Source: Lepidonotus clava
Taxonomy: Eukaryota; Annelida; Polychaeta; Phyllodocida; Polynoidae
Length of the DNA: 64,000 nt
Direction of reading: 5' to 3'
NCBI GenBank assembly: GCA_936440205.1
Contig: OW387146.1
Location: 20,460,458 to 20,524,457, forward strand
Both the position numbers and the translations under genes were made by a program. Below, in pieces: positions 21,201-30,760 of this stretch. Each line of letters starts with the position of its first letter. The stretch's first letter is position 1. The notes beneath the pieces were generated by a model, which was not told the DNA's origin, did not search any database, and was given only the letters and a program-made list of their open reading frames with translations.

Positions 21201-22407
21201 ACATGAAGGCCATCAAGGACTCGTCAAGTCGAAACAGTTAATCCGGACCAAGGTGTGGTTCCCGAGCATCGACAAGAAGATGGAACGACGCATCGATTCC
21301 TGTTTGCCTTGCCAGGCAACAGTCAAAAGTCGTGACGATACACCTGCTAAGATGACACCACTTCCCGACGGACCCTGGAAATCACTTAGTGCCGACTTCT
21401 ATGGACCGCTACCTACTGGCGAATATCTCCTTGTTGTAATCGATGACTATTCCCGTTTCCCTGTAGTTGACATTGTGTACTCGACAAGTGCCCGAGTTGT
21501 CATCCCTGCACTTGATAAGACATTTTCTATCTTCGGCATTCCGGACGAACTCAAAACGGATAATGGACCACCGTTCCAAGGGAGCGAGTTCGCAAGTTTT
21601 GCAAGGTACATGGGATTTGTACATCGCAAAGTGACGCCCTTATGGCCGCGAGCCAACGGAGAATGCGAGAGGTTCATGCGAAATCTCGGAAAAGTAGTTC
21701 AAGGAGCCCGCACCGAACACAAACCGTGGAAGCAGGAACTGTATAAGTTTCTCCGCAACTACCGCGCGACGCCTCACTCCACTACTGGAAAATCTCCGTC
21801 GTGTGCGTTGTTTGGTCGCGAGCCCAAGACGAAATTCCCAATCTCTTCCGAGGAAAAGAGGGAGGATCAGGAAATGCGCGAGAAGGATGCGAACCAAAAG
21901 GCAAAAATGAAGGAGTATGCCGACCAAAGGAGAAATGCGACGAAGTGTGACCTTAACCCAGGAGACACAGTGCTAGTGAAACAGCCAAAGCACAATAAAA
22001 CAACGGCACCATATGACAGCAACCCATATGTCGTTGCTGCACGGAAAGGCACTATGGTCACAGCGCGGCGCATGGACAAGCAAATCACCAGGAACAGTTC
22101 TCACTTTAAGCGTGTCAGTGATAACCACGTAGGAGACGTCAGTTCTGATGACGAAAGTGACGTGATAGCGCGCCAACCCGTAACGCTACCCATGCCACCT
22201 GACCACACTCAAACTGCAGCTGGACCGACACCAGAGGACACTGCGGATAACGGCTTTATCCCGCAGACTCCGCCCAGACCACCACCTGTGCAGAGAGCCA
22301 CTCCGAGCTCTGTTCCCAGACCTGTGCCTAACCCATCACCAGCGCAGGCGAGACCACGCAGGGCACGGCGTGAGCCCACCTGGATGCGAGATTATACTAA
22401 TAAGTAA
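18223..22407 (+). CDS. gag-pol: Gag-Pol polyprotein of the Ty3/gypsy element
   Basis: A single frame of 1394 aa from the ATG at 18223. In order: a Gag region (about 1-215); CCHC-type zinc knuckles (CGRCGASHGG..., CGKCGKLNHYAKLC, about 222-250); an aspartic protease (IIDTGAGLN, about 342); reverse transcriptase (FSKLDLNQGYHQL, then the DDILVY box, about 550-630); RNase H (IVDASPVGLGAIL, about 767, ending NPADYLSRH); and integrase with an HHCC zinc region (about 985-1030) and a DDE core (ADFYGPL, KTDNGPP, NGECERF). A Pro-rich tail ends the protein. Gag packages the RNA, and the Pol enzymes copy and insert it. No env follows. Steamer-like elements also carry one fused gag-pol frame. Confidence 0.95.
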   Translation: MAASLPPFPSFDLSDRNTVGARWQKWVRRFENLMTGLTITNAARKKALMSHYAGEEVDDIIDTLVIPAPADGEDAYTVFRDALNAHFLPQMNTEYAIYEFRTRSQEQGETLDMYVTELKKLAKFCNFPDLDRELKSQIIQNCRSSKLRTQSLENRGWTLNQVLDKGRAMELSQRQAGIIERGETSVNHIKTPKYTSKPKQQPWQGKGKPSKGQPKQCGRCGASHGGDLKNCPAYGRECGKCGKLNHYAKLCETPTDASTKKTPWKKGRRHARVNEVEEDETQEEESEDNYVYKIHEAETLDSSEDEDARYVYTLRAVNNGTRRAKLPRTIVKVNGTETEFIIDTGAGLNILDKEGFENLKVKPQLESTNIRVRAYKSEIPITILGKFHAKVEVQERIAHAVFYVTGGHDGSLLTCDTAEALKLVTVDKKLLLAVNAEVETDPLYQGVGLLKDFSVKLHIDDSIPPVAKPHRRIPINLREKVEEKLRQLEKDDVIERVDGPTPWVSQPVFPPKSGDPTDIRMCVDMRSANKAILRTRHITPTIEEIVSDLNGAVKFSKLDLNQGYHQLMLDEESRYITTFTTHVGLFRYKRLNFGICCASEIFQNAIRETLGGIPGVLNVSDDILVYGKTQEDHDKNLQQVLQRLREKGLTLNKKKCAFGQDNLKYLGYIFAKEGMSPDPDKVSALNDATAPSNPTEVRSLLGMANYCSRFIPNYATITEPMRGLMKKDSEWEWGKPQEDAFNELKQSLREDTVTQYYDPKKTTEIIVDASPVGLGAILVQNTKDERVVISYASRALTSVEQRYSQTEREALAVVFGCERYHLYVLGSRFTVVTDHKPLTTIYNNPQSNPPARIERWTLRLQRYDMTVVYRPGKDNPADYLSRHPDPHPKAYRAEKDGEEYVNFVAVNAVPKAITFNEVREETQKDEVLQQVATAVRTNRWDKLLDKKSPDRDAFKSFYKVRSEITVARDSSYLLRGTRLIMPLALQDRAIDLAHEGHQGLVKSKQLIRTKVWFPSIDKKMERRIDSCLPCQATVKSRDDTPAKMTPLPDGPWKSLSADFYGPLPTGEYLLVVIDDYSRFPVVDIVYSTSARVVIPALDKTFSIFGIPDELKTDNGPPFQGSEFASFARYMGFVHRKVTPLWPRANGECERFMRNLGKVVQGARTEHKPWKQELYKFLRNYRATPHSTTGKSPSCALFGREPKTKFPISSEEKREDQEMREKDANQKAKMKEYADQRRNATKCDLNPGDTVLVKQPKHNKTTAPYDSNPYVVAARKGTMVTARRMDKQITRNSSHFKRVSDNHVGDVSSDDESDVIARQPVTLPMPPDHTQTAAGPTPEDTADNGFIPQTPPRPPPVQRATPSSVPRPVPNPSPAQARPRRARREPTWMRDYTNK

Positions 22408-22705
22408 CGGGGCAAAATAATCCCCTAGTCCTAGAGGCCTTTTACAGGGAAGTCTACCCTTGCCTCTTTGTTTCAATCAAGTTATAGTCATTCTAAAGTT
22501 AAAGTTAAAAAGTATAAGATACATATCTTTAGTACTACTGTGACTTTATATATTATGTCGAACTGTTATATGTTCATGTGTTCAAAGACTACAAAACCAA
22601 AGACTGCTTGAAGAGCGAAGATCTCAGAGACAGTTTAACTATTATACTAAAGTAGTATTATCTCCCATGTAGACACTATAAGTAGTAGATATGGTTTATA
22701 ACCAA
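22408..22705 (+). other. 3' untranslated part of the Ty3 element
   Basis: AT-rich stretch between the stop codon and the purine tract; no frame. Confidence 0.6.
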
Positions 22706-22717
22706 AAAAGGGAGAGA
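22706..22717 (+). other. Polypurine tract
   Basis: AAAAAGGGAGAGA directly before the right LTR, the usual plus-strand primer position in Ty3/gypsy elements. Confidence 0.75.
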
Positions 22718-22874
22718 TGTAGTGTCCGCGATTATTTCGAATCCCGTAATATTCCGGCCAGTTCTGTTATTCAGTACTTGTAGTAAACACTTCCGGTCTG
22801 GCGAGATTCCAACCCACATGTTACCCAGTATTTGGCTCACTTATTCTTCCTTAAAACATTATAAAGACATTACA
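22718..22874 (+). repeat. Right LTR, 157 bp
   Basis: Identical to the left LTR; followed by the GCCAT target duplication. Confidence 0.95.
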
Positions 22875-22963
22875 GCCATGACGTTATTTTCTCGAGATAG
22901 ATCAACCAAGGAAAAGGTCTCAGTCACTGCTCATCCTTGCAAACCAGCCCCCTAGACGCCGTC

Positions 22964-22987
22964 GGGGGGGGGGGGGGGGGGGGGGGG
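22964..22987 (+). repeat. Poly(G) run
   Basis: 24 consecutive G. The length may be unreliable in the assembly. Confidence 0.9.
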
Positions 22988-23083
22988 CTCCAACCCTTAC
23001 ATGTAAATGCTCTATAGTCTGTAACAGAACTGCCCTTCTGGTGTTTCTTCTCCGCATCTGCATGTTGTGCTGGATTTCTTGTG

Positions 23084-23205
23084 CTGTGCTGCACTGTGCC
23101 GCACCGAGTCGTACTGTGCTGCACCGTGTTGCATCGTGCCGCACCGTGTTGCATCGTGCCGCACCGTGTTGCACTGTGCTGCACTGTACTGCACCGAGCA
23201 ACACA
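23084..23205 (+). repeat. 10-bp minisatellite
   Basis: About 12 imperfect copies of a 10-base unit GCACYGTGYY (for example GCACCGTGTT, GCATCGTGCC). Confidence 0.8.
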
Positions 23206-24171
23206 TTGATGCAAGCTGGGCTCTGCTATATAACTTTAAGCCAAATTAAGGAGATGGCTGCAGCCACTCCCGTTGTCATTTGGCCAAATAAACACATAGA
23301 GTCAACATCTAAGAGCACTGGTCTCTCTCCTTCTTGAGTAGCCATTTGACCCTGCCCTTAATTAAAGGCAGCCCGACCACTACCCTCACCTAGTGGGCTC
23401 ACTAGTGGTCTTGTGTTTTATCAGTTAAGAGTAGCCTACTACCCTGCTTTCCCCCTGCTCTTACCAGCAGCTTACAGGAAGCAGCTCCCTAGTAGGTGGT
23501 CTCAAAAATTAAAAGTGCATTCTGAGCTGATTTGACAAAACCTCTTTTCTATGTTATTATTGTAGCTTAAAGTCACTGAATAGTCTGGAGACCAAACTAG
23601 ACTTATTTGTGTGATAAATTTTGGTTTTTACATTAAATATTGATTATTTCTTCTTCGGAATAGAAAATTCTCCAGCTGAAGAGTATTCTTAGTGATGATC
23701 TCAAATTTTTCACATGTTAGATTAAACTAAAATTAATTTGACAATTGCTGACAACAACAGACAGGTAAAGCTGCCAGAAGATTACCCTTTTGTGGTTTGG
23801 TCTTGTCCAGAATAGGTAAAATCTGAAGGCTCAGTCTGAAAGTTTGAAATGCTGAAGGAGTTTTGTCTGGAGACAAAAACTCCCTTTGGCATCTTCAAAC
23901 ACAATTATTACCTAATTCAGAATTGATTGATGCTTATATCAAGTTTGATATAGATAGGTCTTACTGGCTGAGATGTATTTGATTCTACTAAAATTGGGAA
24001 AAAATATTTTTCAAACTGAATTAGCTCAGAATGCAACTTTAATTAAATAAAACTATCGACATCACCCTACCTGTTTACTTAATTGGCTCAGAGTCATAAC
24101 AGGTGCCTCACCAGCATTTGTATTCTCAAGGACGGGGTAGGGGGAATCCCTGGCTAGGGTTGCTTAGCAAC
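23206..24171 (+). other. Intron 1 after the Ty3 element
   Basis: No gene. A weak inverted arrangement (CGACCACTACCCT at 23370 against AGGTGGTCTC at 23490) suggests an old MITE. Confidence 0.3.
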
Positions 24172-24242
24172 CCAGAGGGGGACAGTTTTATCTGGCTCTG
24201 ATTGGTCAGTCCTTATCTCTAACCAGATCTGTCCCCCTCTGG
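24172..24242. repeat. 71-bp perfect-stem foldback
   Basis: CCAGAGGGGGACAG at 24172-24185 pairs with CTGTCCCCCTCTGG at 24229-24242. An inner ATCTGG/CCAGAT pair extends the hairpin. Directly upstream lies the short palindrome GGGTTGCTTAGCAACCC. A MITE-like hairpin in intron 1. Confidence 0.7.
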
Positions 24243-24836
24243 CCTTAGTTACGGTCACCCATGCATGAACATAACCAAGGACTTCCCTAACTCAGATAAT
24301 GCTATGACACACACCTGTCTTCAAGAATATCTTAAATTCCTGTTACAAGTCACATTGTCTCTCAGATGTCTATTCTTAAACAGAGTCTAGTTGCATTATT
24401 CTACATTACCTTTAGTTACCTCTTCTATTCTGATGTGATATATAAAGGTCTTATGATAGGTGTGTCTGAATATCTTTTAAATAGGAAATTGACTTTCTGG
24501 AATTTTAGATTTGCGCTCTCTTAGCATTTGAATATGTTTAGTTTTATCATTTATATCTTAGAGCATCCTAGGCAGCCAAAATCACAAAAACAGTATATTA
24601 ACCTTTTTGTAGAGCTTATCCAAATTTAAAGAGACCTTAATTTTGAAGAATCATGTTTTCAAAAATGTCTCATTTTGTCCTTAAAGACGTCTTGTTTTGA
24701 CTTACTGAAAAAGTATTAGATCTAGATCTAGCACCTTCTTTAAGCCCATTTATTCTGACCAGGGATTGTTCATTGTATTGCAGGCAAGTGGAGCCTTGAG
24801 ACTTTCACCATGTGGCTGTAAAACCTGCTGAAAGTC

Positions 24837-25604
24837 ATGCAGCAAGAGAAGGGCCCCGAAAACCGGCAGCCTACGCCACGGGCGACGTCACAGCCTGCGT
24901 CACGCCCGACATCACAGACTACGTCACAGGTTTCATCACGTCCTATATCACAGCCTGCATCATGTCCGACATCACAGGATTCGTCAAGTCTTACGTCACA
25001 GGCTACGTCACGTCCTACGTCACAGGTTACGTCACGTCCGACGTTATGTCCTACGTCAGAAACTGCCACACAGCCTGTATTGGCGCCTGTGGAAAAGCCT
25101 GTGCCTGACGTTAACAAACATGTAGCCCAAGAACTTGCTACGCCCCCTCGGGTGTCTCGCGTGAGCATTAACTATATGGAGTCCTACAGCCCGCCTGCTG
25201 CAACACCAGTCCCCCCGCTTCCAACACCACAACCCGTTACAATCATCTGCGAAGTGGATGCCAGTCAGTCCAGGGAAAATCTGAATTCCCTGACATCCGA
25301 CATGGAACAGAGTACGCTAACGTCAGAGCCTGAGCCGCGTTCTCTAACGTCAGACACGGATGTTATGACGTCGGACATGGAGCAGAGCACTCTGACGTCT
25401 GATGCTGAACGTCAAGCTGTGACGTTGGATCAGGAATCGTCAGAGACGCTGGGTGTGGAAACCTCCGACCTAGAGATGGGGCGTCGGATGTCAAGCAGCA
25501 AGCCGCCACCCGGTGGTTTGGTGGTAACTGCGCTCTCAGGCCCCGATAAGGAGCTTGCCTCCAAGGCCACCCCTGCCACCAGTATCTTCAAGACATGGTT
25601 AACG
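24837..25604 (+). CDS. PAH/AT-hook/zinc-finger gene, first coding exon (Ser/Thr-rich N-terminus)
   Basis: The acceptor TTGCAG ends at 24783, so the exon starts at 24784. An in-frame stop at 24819 makes the ATG at 24837 the start. The exon encodes 256 aa and ends before a GTCAGT donor (25604) in phase 0, which matches the next exon. The first 70 residues are a low-complexity Ser/Thr/Pro repeat (TSQP-type units) built from a short tandem DNA repeat rich in RCGTCA. A second Ser/Thr/Asp part repeats TSDMEQSTLTS twice. No folded domain is seen. The main protein, about 1522 aa by my splice model, then carries a Sin3-type PAH domain, AT-hooks and C2H2 fingers, which suggests a chromatin or transcription regulator in the nucleus. 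I do not recognise an orthologue by name. Confidence 0.75.
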
Positions 25605-25658
25605 GTCAGTTTAAATTTGAGTTACTTTTTATACGAATAGTCTATTGTTCATCTTTCA

Positions 25659-26036
25659 GGGTGCCTACACAGGTCTTATAAGGTCTTGCAAGGACTTATA
25701 CTGGTTTTGCAATTCATAAGGCTATTAGAAAGGTCTTATTTTTGGTCCTGAGGTCTTTAAAAGTTCTAATTTATGGTCAGTCTTAAGTTAATGCAAGAAC
25801 AAAATTATCCTGTAGAAATGTTTGACCGTGCATTTCAGTTGACTATAGGCTTGAAGAAGCATTCAAGTAAGCTGTTGAAAACAACCAAATACCTCCTTTT
25901 GATATTACAACATGTCACTTTTGATAAAGTAGGTTTGTATGATATGCATAAAATAAGGTCTTATTTTTGACTCACAAAGGTATTATAAAGGTCTTATTTA
26001 GGTTTTATTTTGATTTCTGAAAAAGCGTGGGCACCC
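25659..26036. mobile_element. GGTCTTA-rich short element (MITE-like), copy 1
   Basis: Starts GGGTGCCTAC and ends GTGGGCACCC, imperfect inverted ends. Inside are repeated AAGGTCTTAT words. It shares ends and interior with 50661-51241 and with 63766-64000 (inverted). It lies in the intron after the first coding exon. Confidence 0.65.
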
Positions 26037-26361
26037 AGTCTTTGGGGAATTCAACGAATGCCCCACATTGGAACGTAGTCCTACTATTCAGCATTGCTCA
26101 GATGTTTTTCATTTAAGGCATTCAGTTTACCTAAATCATTATTTCATACTGATAACGGGGTAAAACTGTGTATGATATGTTGTGTTCTTTTAGTAAGATA
26201 CTCCTAAGCTTTTCTTTGTGAAAATCGTAATAGCCTTTTATCTTTCGAAAAATTTTCATATATCGAGAGACCAAATGATAAAAATAATGGTTTAATCAGG
26301 TCAATTTCTGACTTGCAACTACAGCGGTTTTCGTTTCTACATTTCTTTTATTTGAATTCAG

Positions 26362-26442
26362 CAATCCTTTGGAGGACGAAGTGTGGTGGATGTCCTACCT
26401 ACCCTTGCCAAGATCTCTGGACGAGCCGATCAGCTCAATCAG
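26362..26442 (+). CDS. PAH gene, exon 3 (81 nt)
   Basis: Bounded by TTCAG and a GTGAGG donor. Reads QSFGGRSVVDVLPTLAK... in phase 0 at both ends, joining SIFKTWLT before it and EKAAEAES after it. It leads into the PAH domain. Confidence 0.75.
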
Positions 26443-26774
26443 GTGAGGTTAACAATATAGAAGAGTTATTTACAGGTAACCCGGCCCGATAAAAAGTACT
26501 AAATTTCTTATTGATCCTAGATTAAAAATGTGTAACATGATTAGGAAACCCTAAAAACAATTGGTGAATTTCAAAAATACCTAATAATGTTGAAAAATAA
26601 AACCGTAGAGAATCTGTTTGAGGATTTCATTTGTCATGATTTTATCAAGAATCCTCCGTTTCTTGCCAAAATCTGTTATATCACCACCATTCTTAACTAA
26701 AGTCTATAACGTTTGTGATAAAATAAGGAACATTTCAATGAATTAGAAAAATAATGACTATTTGTTTATTATAG

Positions 26775-26938
26775 GAGAAGGCAGCGGAAGCGGAGAGTCA
26801 GGACGGTGGGGGAGACTCGGGGCCCCGTAAGGTGGAAGACGCGATATCCTACGTCAACGAGATCAAAACCACATACAAGTCATCACCACGTACCTTTAAC
26901 AAGTTCCTCTGTCTGCTCAGGGACTTCAAACTCAACAA
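26775..26938 (+). CDS. PAH gene, exon 4: first half of the PAH domain, ends at a GC donor
   Basis: The acceptor ATAG ends at 26774. The sequence KVEDAISYVNEIKTTY then FNKFLCLLRDFKLN matches the first two helices of Sin3 PAH repeats (compare HAINYVNKIKNRF in PAH2, from memory). The only donor that keeps the frame into exon 5 is AA|GCAAGT at 26938/26939, a GC-AG intron with otherwise perfect consensus. The nearby GT at 26943 would lead straight into a stop in the next exon. PAH domains bind short amphipathic helices of transcription factors and co-repressors. Confidence 0.85.
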
Positions 26939-28410
26939 GCAAGTCATACTTTTATAGTCTTATTCATAGAATCCTCTTTTCTGTGAAATGTATATTATAT
27001 TTGTGCTGGCTAAATTTTCACACGTTTAGCACTGAGGGGCTTTTTGCACTATTATAATTTCTGTTAGCTATTTCTGCTTGGTTCTTATTAATTTGTTTTT
27101 ACGGACATCAAATTTTAATAAACATTTAGGATGAAGGATCAAATTTTGATGCATGGATGGTTCGGCAAATTGCGCGAAAATAAGTCAGAATTAGAATCGA
27201 TATTTTCATAGTATAGAGTAAGACTACCTTGTAATCCAGAACTTGGTTGCTGTGTGGACTATCTGTGGTATTTACTTGCTCTTTTTGTGAGCCCTTAATT
27301 ATAGTTTTTAGTATTGTAGCTTATGGGAAGGGCTCACTCAATCAGTCATGTCTTTTGTAGGTATTTGGGCTTTGATCTGATTGCCCGGTTACACAATCTT
27401 ACATACAAGTAGCTACAGGCCTTTGTCCACCGGCATGCATTTGTAAGCAGGACAATTAGTGTGCATCAAGTGTAATTTAGTGGGCAGGCCTCTCCCTTGC
27501 ACCCTCCCCCACCCCCACTCCTTGAACTCAGTTCAAGTAGTGGGGGTGGGGGTGGGGCAGGGTGCAGTTTGAGAAGCCAGAAGTGGGTTACATAACCAGT
27601 ACTTGAGCCACAGTCACCTGCATGTGGGTGGGTGCAGGGGACCGGGGCATTGACAGTCCACTCAACATAGTGGGGGGGGGGGGGGGGTGGGGGGGGGTGA
27701 GGCAGTCAGGGTCTAGGCAGTCAGTGTATGCAAGGCCTGGTAGGGGGGGGGGGGGGGGGGGTCATGGTTGCTTGGGCGCATGGACAGTGATATAGGAGGG
27801 AGTCCTATTGGTCAATCAGGTTGACCAATGAGTGTACAGCTGCCCGGGACAGCTGCACTGCCCAATGGACACTACTGGGACCCCCACCTCTATGATGAGA
27901 TTTCTGATTTCTAGTTAAGGGCGAACATCGATCGTTCCAACGATCGGAACTTTGATAGTCATTTGCTTCTTGTTTTTCATTGCTAATCCTACACTCTGAA
28001 TGATATATGTCAGTCGCACTTGTACCATTTATTAATGTCCAAATCCTATCAAAATGTATTAACTATTAAAGAGCAAAAGAAATATTGTCTGAACTTACTA
28101 TGTTCTAGGTTGTGTTATTCATAATATCAACTTTGGGTGTCTTCTTAGTTAACTTAGCTGTCCGTGCTTAAATAGAGTTTATTGAAATAGTATATCCCAA
28201 AGAGTGTCGGACATATCATATTATCAGACATTTTCCATGAATGTCCGACGTTTTACCCAATGAAAATGTCATACTTTGCAATTGTAAAATGACAGTTTTT
28301 GTTACTGTTATTTTGATGAATTTTACATATCTTTTAATAGATAGTTGACTCTTGGTTCAGAGGACACTGATGTCCGTTGAATTAAGAATTAAATTCAAAA
28401 GAAGTACTAT
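26939..28410 (+). other. Intron 4 (GC-AG), first part
   Basis: No gene. It contains long G-runs at 27672-27687 and 27743-27761 and a G-rich stretch at 27530-27770 that could form quadruplexes or be misassembled. Confidence 0.5.
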
Positions 28411-28553
28411 AATAAGAAGGACCGCAGGGGTGTCCAAGGGTGGCCATACGATCCATAGGGGATCGCTACTTACCAAGGGTGAAGCCCAAGGTTAGTTCGA
28501 TCCCCATGGGTCATACGGCCACCCGAGGATTCCCCCATAGGTCCGTCTTTATT
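28411..28553. mobile_element. 143-bp foldback MITE
   Basis: The two halves are long imperfect inverted repeats of about 50 bases (AATAAGAAGGACCG... against ...GGTCCGTCTTTATT; inner GGTGGCCATACGATCC against GGTCATACGGCCACCC). No coding content. Confidence 0.7.
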
Positions 28554-28850
28554 TTATCACCCAAGAAATCTTTAAAATCACTGACAACAAGGAGTGTACA
28601 GTGAGCGGTGCGTATGGCTTGTCAATATGCCCTGCACACAATACACACCGCTTGTCAGCCGTGCTGGTGATGATGATACAGACAAGTATACATTCATACT
28701 TACATCGGATTTCTGTCTCTGATGAGGGGACAGTAGGGGTGTTGATCGGACATGTTGTCCGCTGAACCCAGAGATTATTGTCATTTGCGACAAGGAAAGT
28801 TGTCCTCTGTCCAGAAGTGCAAGTTCTCCGTTAAACTTAGGTTTTTCTAT

Positions 28851-29260
28851 GGGGCCTTCCATTAAGTACGTACGCAGCAAAGGGGGGAGGATAGGGGGCC
28901 CGAAATTTGTAAAAATGTATGTATGTTCCTGTACAAATTCAAAGCGTACTTTAGCTCAAGGGGAGATGGGGGGGTCTAACATTTTGGAAAATGTGCATAT
29001 GTCATCCCAGAGGAGTATCAATGTATCAAAACGACGCCATTGTATATTTTGACGTGTTTTTTTTCTCAAAAACCATAACGGACCATTCTTTCTCTCTCTC
29101 ATTGATTGTACAAATGGTATTATTGTTATGAACTCCATGACTTGTCATCTATATATAACTCATTTCATTGTCAAAAATCAAGTGGAAGAACATGCACACC
29201 TATGTACGTACAGTTAAAGTATTTAAAGAAAAAAGAAGTACGTACCAAATCGAAGGCCCC
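28851..29260. mobile_element. 410-bp MITE with GGGGCCTTCCATTAAG ends
   Basis: Left end GGGGCCTTCCATTAAGTACG, right end the inverse in diverged form (AAGTACGTACC...GAAGGCCCC). A TAT triplet flanks both sides. Same family as 42968-43059. Confidence 0.7.
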
Positions 29261-29502
29261 TATATTAGGTTATACAGTAATATGGCCAAAACATAGGTTT
29301 CTGTCCGTTTATTTTTAGAGGCGATGCCCGCTGAACTAAGTGTCCTTTTACCCAAGAGTCCACTGTATTTATTACTGACACTTATTCTATGCCATGGAAA
29401 TGTCCAATTCAATCCCTTCACATCAATATATATATATATATATGTCAGCCATTTGAGACAGTTTGTGGGATGCACTGTTTTATGAAGATTTCCCTGTTTC
29501 AG

Positions 29503-29617
29503 GATCTCGCTCGATAACATCATGAGGGAGATCAAGGAGTTGTTCAAGGAGAACCCACACCTGATAAAGGGCTTCGACCAGTTTCTACCCGCCAACAAGA
29601 GGGCCAAGCCACCACCG
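29503..29617 (+). CDS. PAH gene, exon 5: second half of the PAH domain
   Basis: The acceptor TTTCAG ends at 29502. The first base completes a Lys codon begun in exon 4, then ISLDNIMREIKELFKENP and LIKGFDQFLPAN follow. This matches PAH helices 3-4, including the typical LF-x5-L-x2-F-x2-FLP ending. It ends AKPPP in phase 0 before GTGAGT. Phase 0 fits both the next main exon (52666) and the alternative terminal exon (45958). Confidence 0.9.
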
Positions 29618-29959
29618 GTGAGTTAGCATAATACTTTCCCACCCTAAGCCCATATTTAAAAAATAGTCTGTGTCCGGTCCAGCGGGTGGGCTCCAAAAAG
29701 ATTACCCGGTAGGCCGCTTTTTAAAAAAGAAAAAAAAAAAAAAAAATTATGTTGTTGGTTATAACGTAAAAATTTTGAGAATTTTTGTGATTTTTTTTTT
29801 TTTTTTTTTTTGAAAAATGAAAAATGAAATCGTCCCACCCAGCTATAAAATACTCACCTGGCCAGTATTCTGGAAACAAGTGTTGCCTGAGGACGCTAGG
29901 ATGAAGGGTGGGTTGGTTATTTGTTACTTTACGTCCTGCGTAACTGCCAGGGTCATATC
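29618..29959 (+). other. Intron 5 start with long T and A runs
   Basis: Poly(A) run near 29728-29745 and poly(T) run near 29790-29812. No gene. Confidence 0.5.
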
Positions 29960-30229
29960 AAGGGCGGTGATGGTGATAAAATTTGTGAGAACATAGCGAC
30001 CATACCTCTACACTTTTACAGAGGAAGGTGTTCTTAAACGTGCCTGGTCCAATTGACAGGGCCAGACACACAACAGCCAATGGCAGAAGGCCTTTGATAA
30101 CCCAGTCGTTGCCACCTTGATACATGCAGAGGGGAGTAGCAGGCCGCCCATCCCAACCCAGGATTGAACCAGGGCAGTTCTTTTGCCAGACATTCTCGCT
30201 AACCACTTTACCACCCCACACGCTGTTAC
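29960..30229 (-). mobile_element. tRNA-derived SINE
   Basis: On the minus strand a tRNA-like head has an A-box-like TGGTTAGCGAG (30205-30195) and a B box GGTTCAATCC (30170-30161) at tRNA-like spacing. About 170 bases of unrelated body follow. A second copy of the body end (GAGACCATACCTCTACAC) lies at about 30425-30460, suggesting a truncated relative. Confidence 0.6.
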
Positions 30230-30589
30230 CTTGTTTTATGTTGATACTGTCAACGTATATATTTTCGCGCTGCTAAATTTTCGCGCACCTAGCAGTAAAT
30301 CGCATTTTCGCGCATATATGATTTCGCGCATTCAACAGTTAATTCTATTTGCTCTATAATATTCCTAATATTCACCTAAATTAATACGTTTACAGAATGA
30401 CATAATTATGTGGTTTGTGAAAAAATGTATGAGAACGAAGAGACCATACCTCTACACTTTTAGGGTGTTGATCCAACTAATCCTACCCCTTCTGATTCCT
30501 GCATGATTATACAGCCGCCTCTTCTGATTCCTCCATAAACACACTGGAAATAACCGGGGGCATGGTGTCCTGAGGCCCTTAAAAAGCAG

Positions 30590-30760
30590 GTCGGGCCCCT
30601 AGATTTTCTGGGCTAGGGGCCCGACTGGCCCCTAGAAAATCATGAATAACAAAGACTAGTATATGTGAGGGCCCCTAGATTTAGGTGAGGGCCCCTAGAT
30701 TTAGGTGAGGGCCCCTAGATTTGGAAAGCTAGGGGCCCGACTGGCCCCTGGATTTTTAAA
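30590..30760. repeat. GGGCCCCTAG repeats, direct and inverted
   Basis: Three direct 20-base units (GAGGGCCCCTAGATTTAGGT) at about 30667-30725, flanked by inverted GGGCCCCTAG / CTAGGGGCCC arms. Foldback or worn MITE. Confidence 0.6.

Larger units (their letters stand above)
17474..22874 (+). mobile_element. Whole-looking Ty3/gypsy element, Steamer/Mag-like
   Basis: 5401 bases bounded by two identical 157-bp LTRs starting TGTAGTGTCC and ending AGACATTACA, with a 5-base target duplication GCCAT at 17469-17473 and 22875-22879. It has a primer-binding-like site after the left LTR, a purine tract before the right LTR and a single 1394-aa gag-pol frame without env. Short LTRs and one fused frame are features of the Steamer/Mag group of molluscs and other invertebrates, as I recall them. 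Identical LTRs point to a very recent insertion. It lies in presumed intron 1 of the host gene in sense orientation. Confidence 0.95.

Noticed and set aside
22924-23337. Cys/His-rich frames on both strands across the minisatellite
   Set aside because: Products of the 10-base repeat read in different frames; they are not zinc-finger proteins.
28578-28880. Minus-strand frames at 28578-28880 and 42740-42997 that both begin MLRTYLMEGP
   Set aside because: The shared peptide is the translated MITE end, not a gene family.
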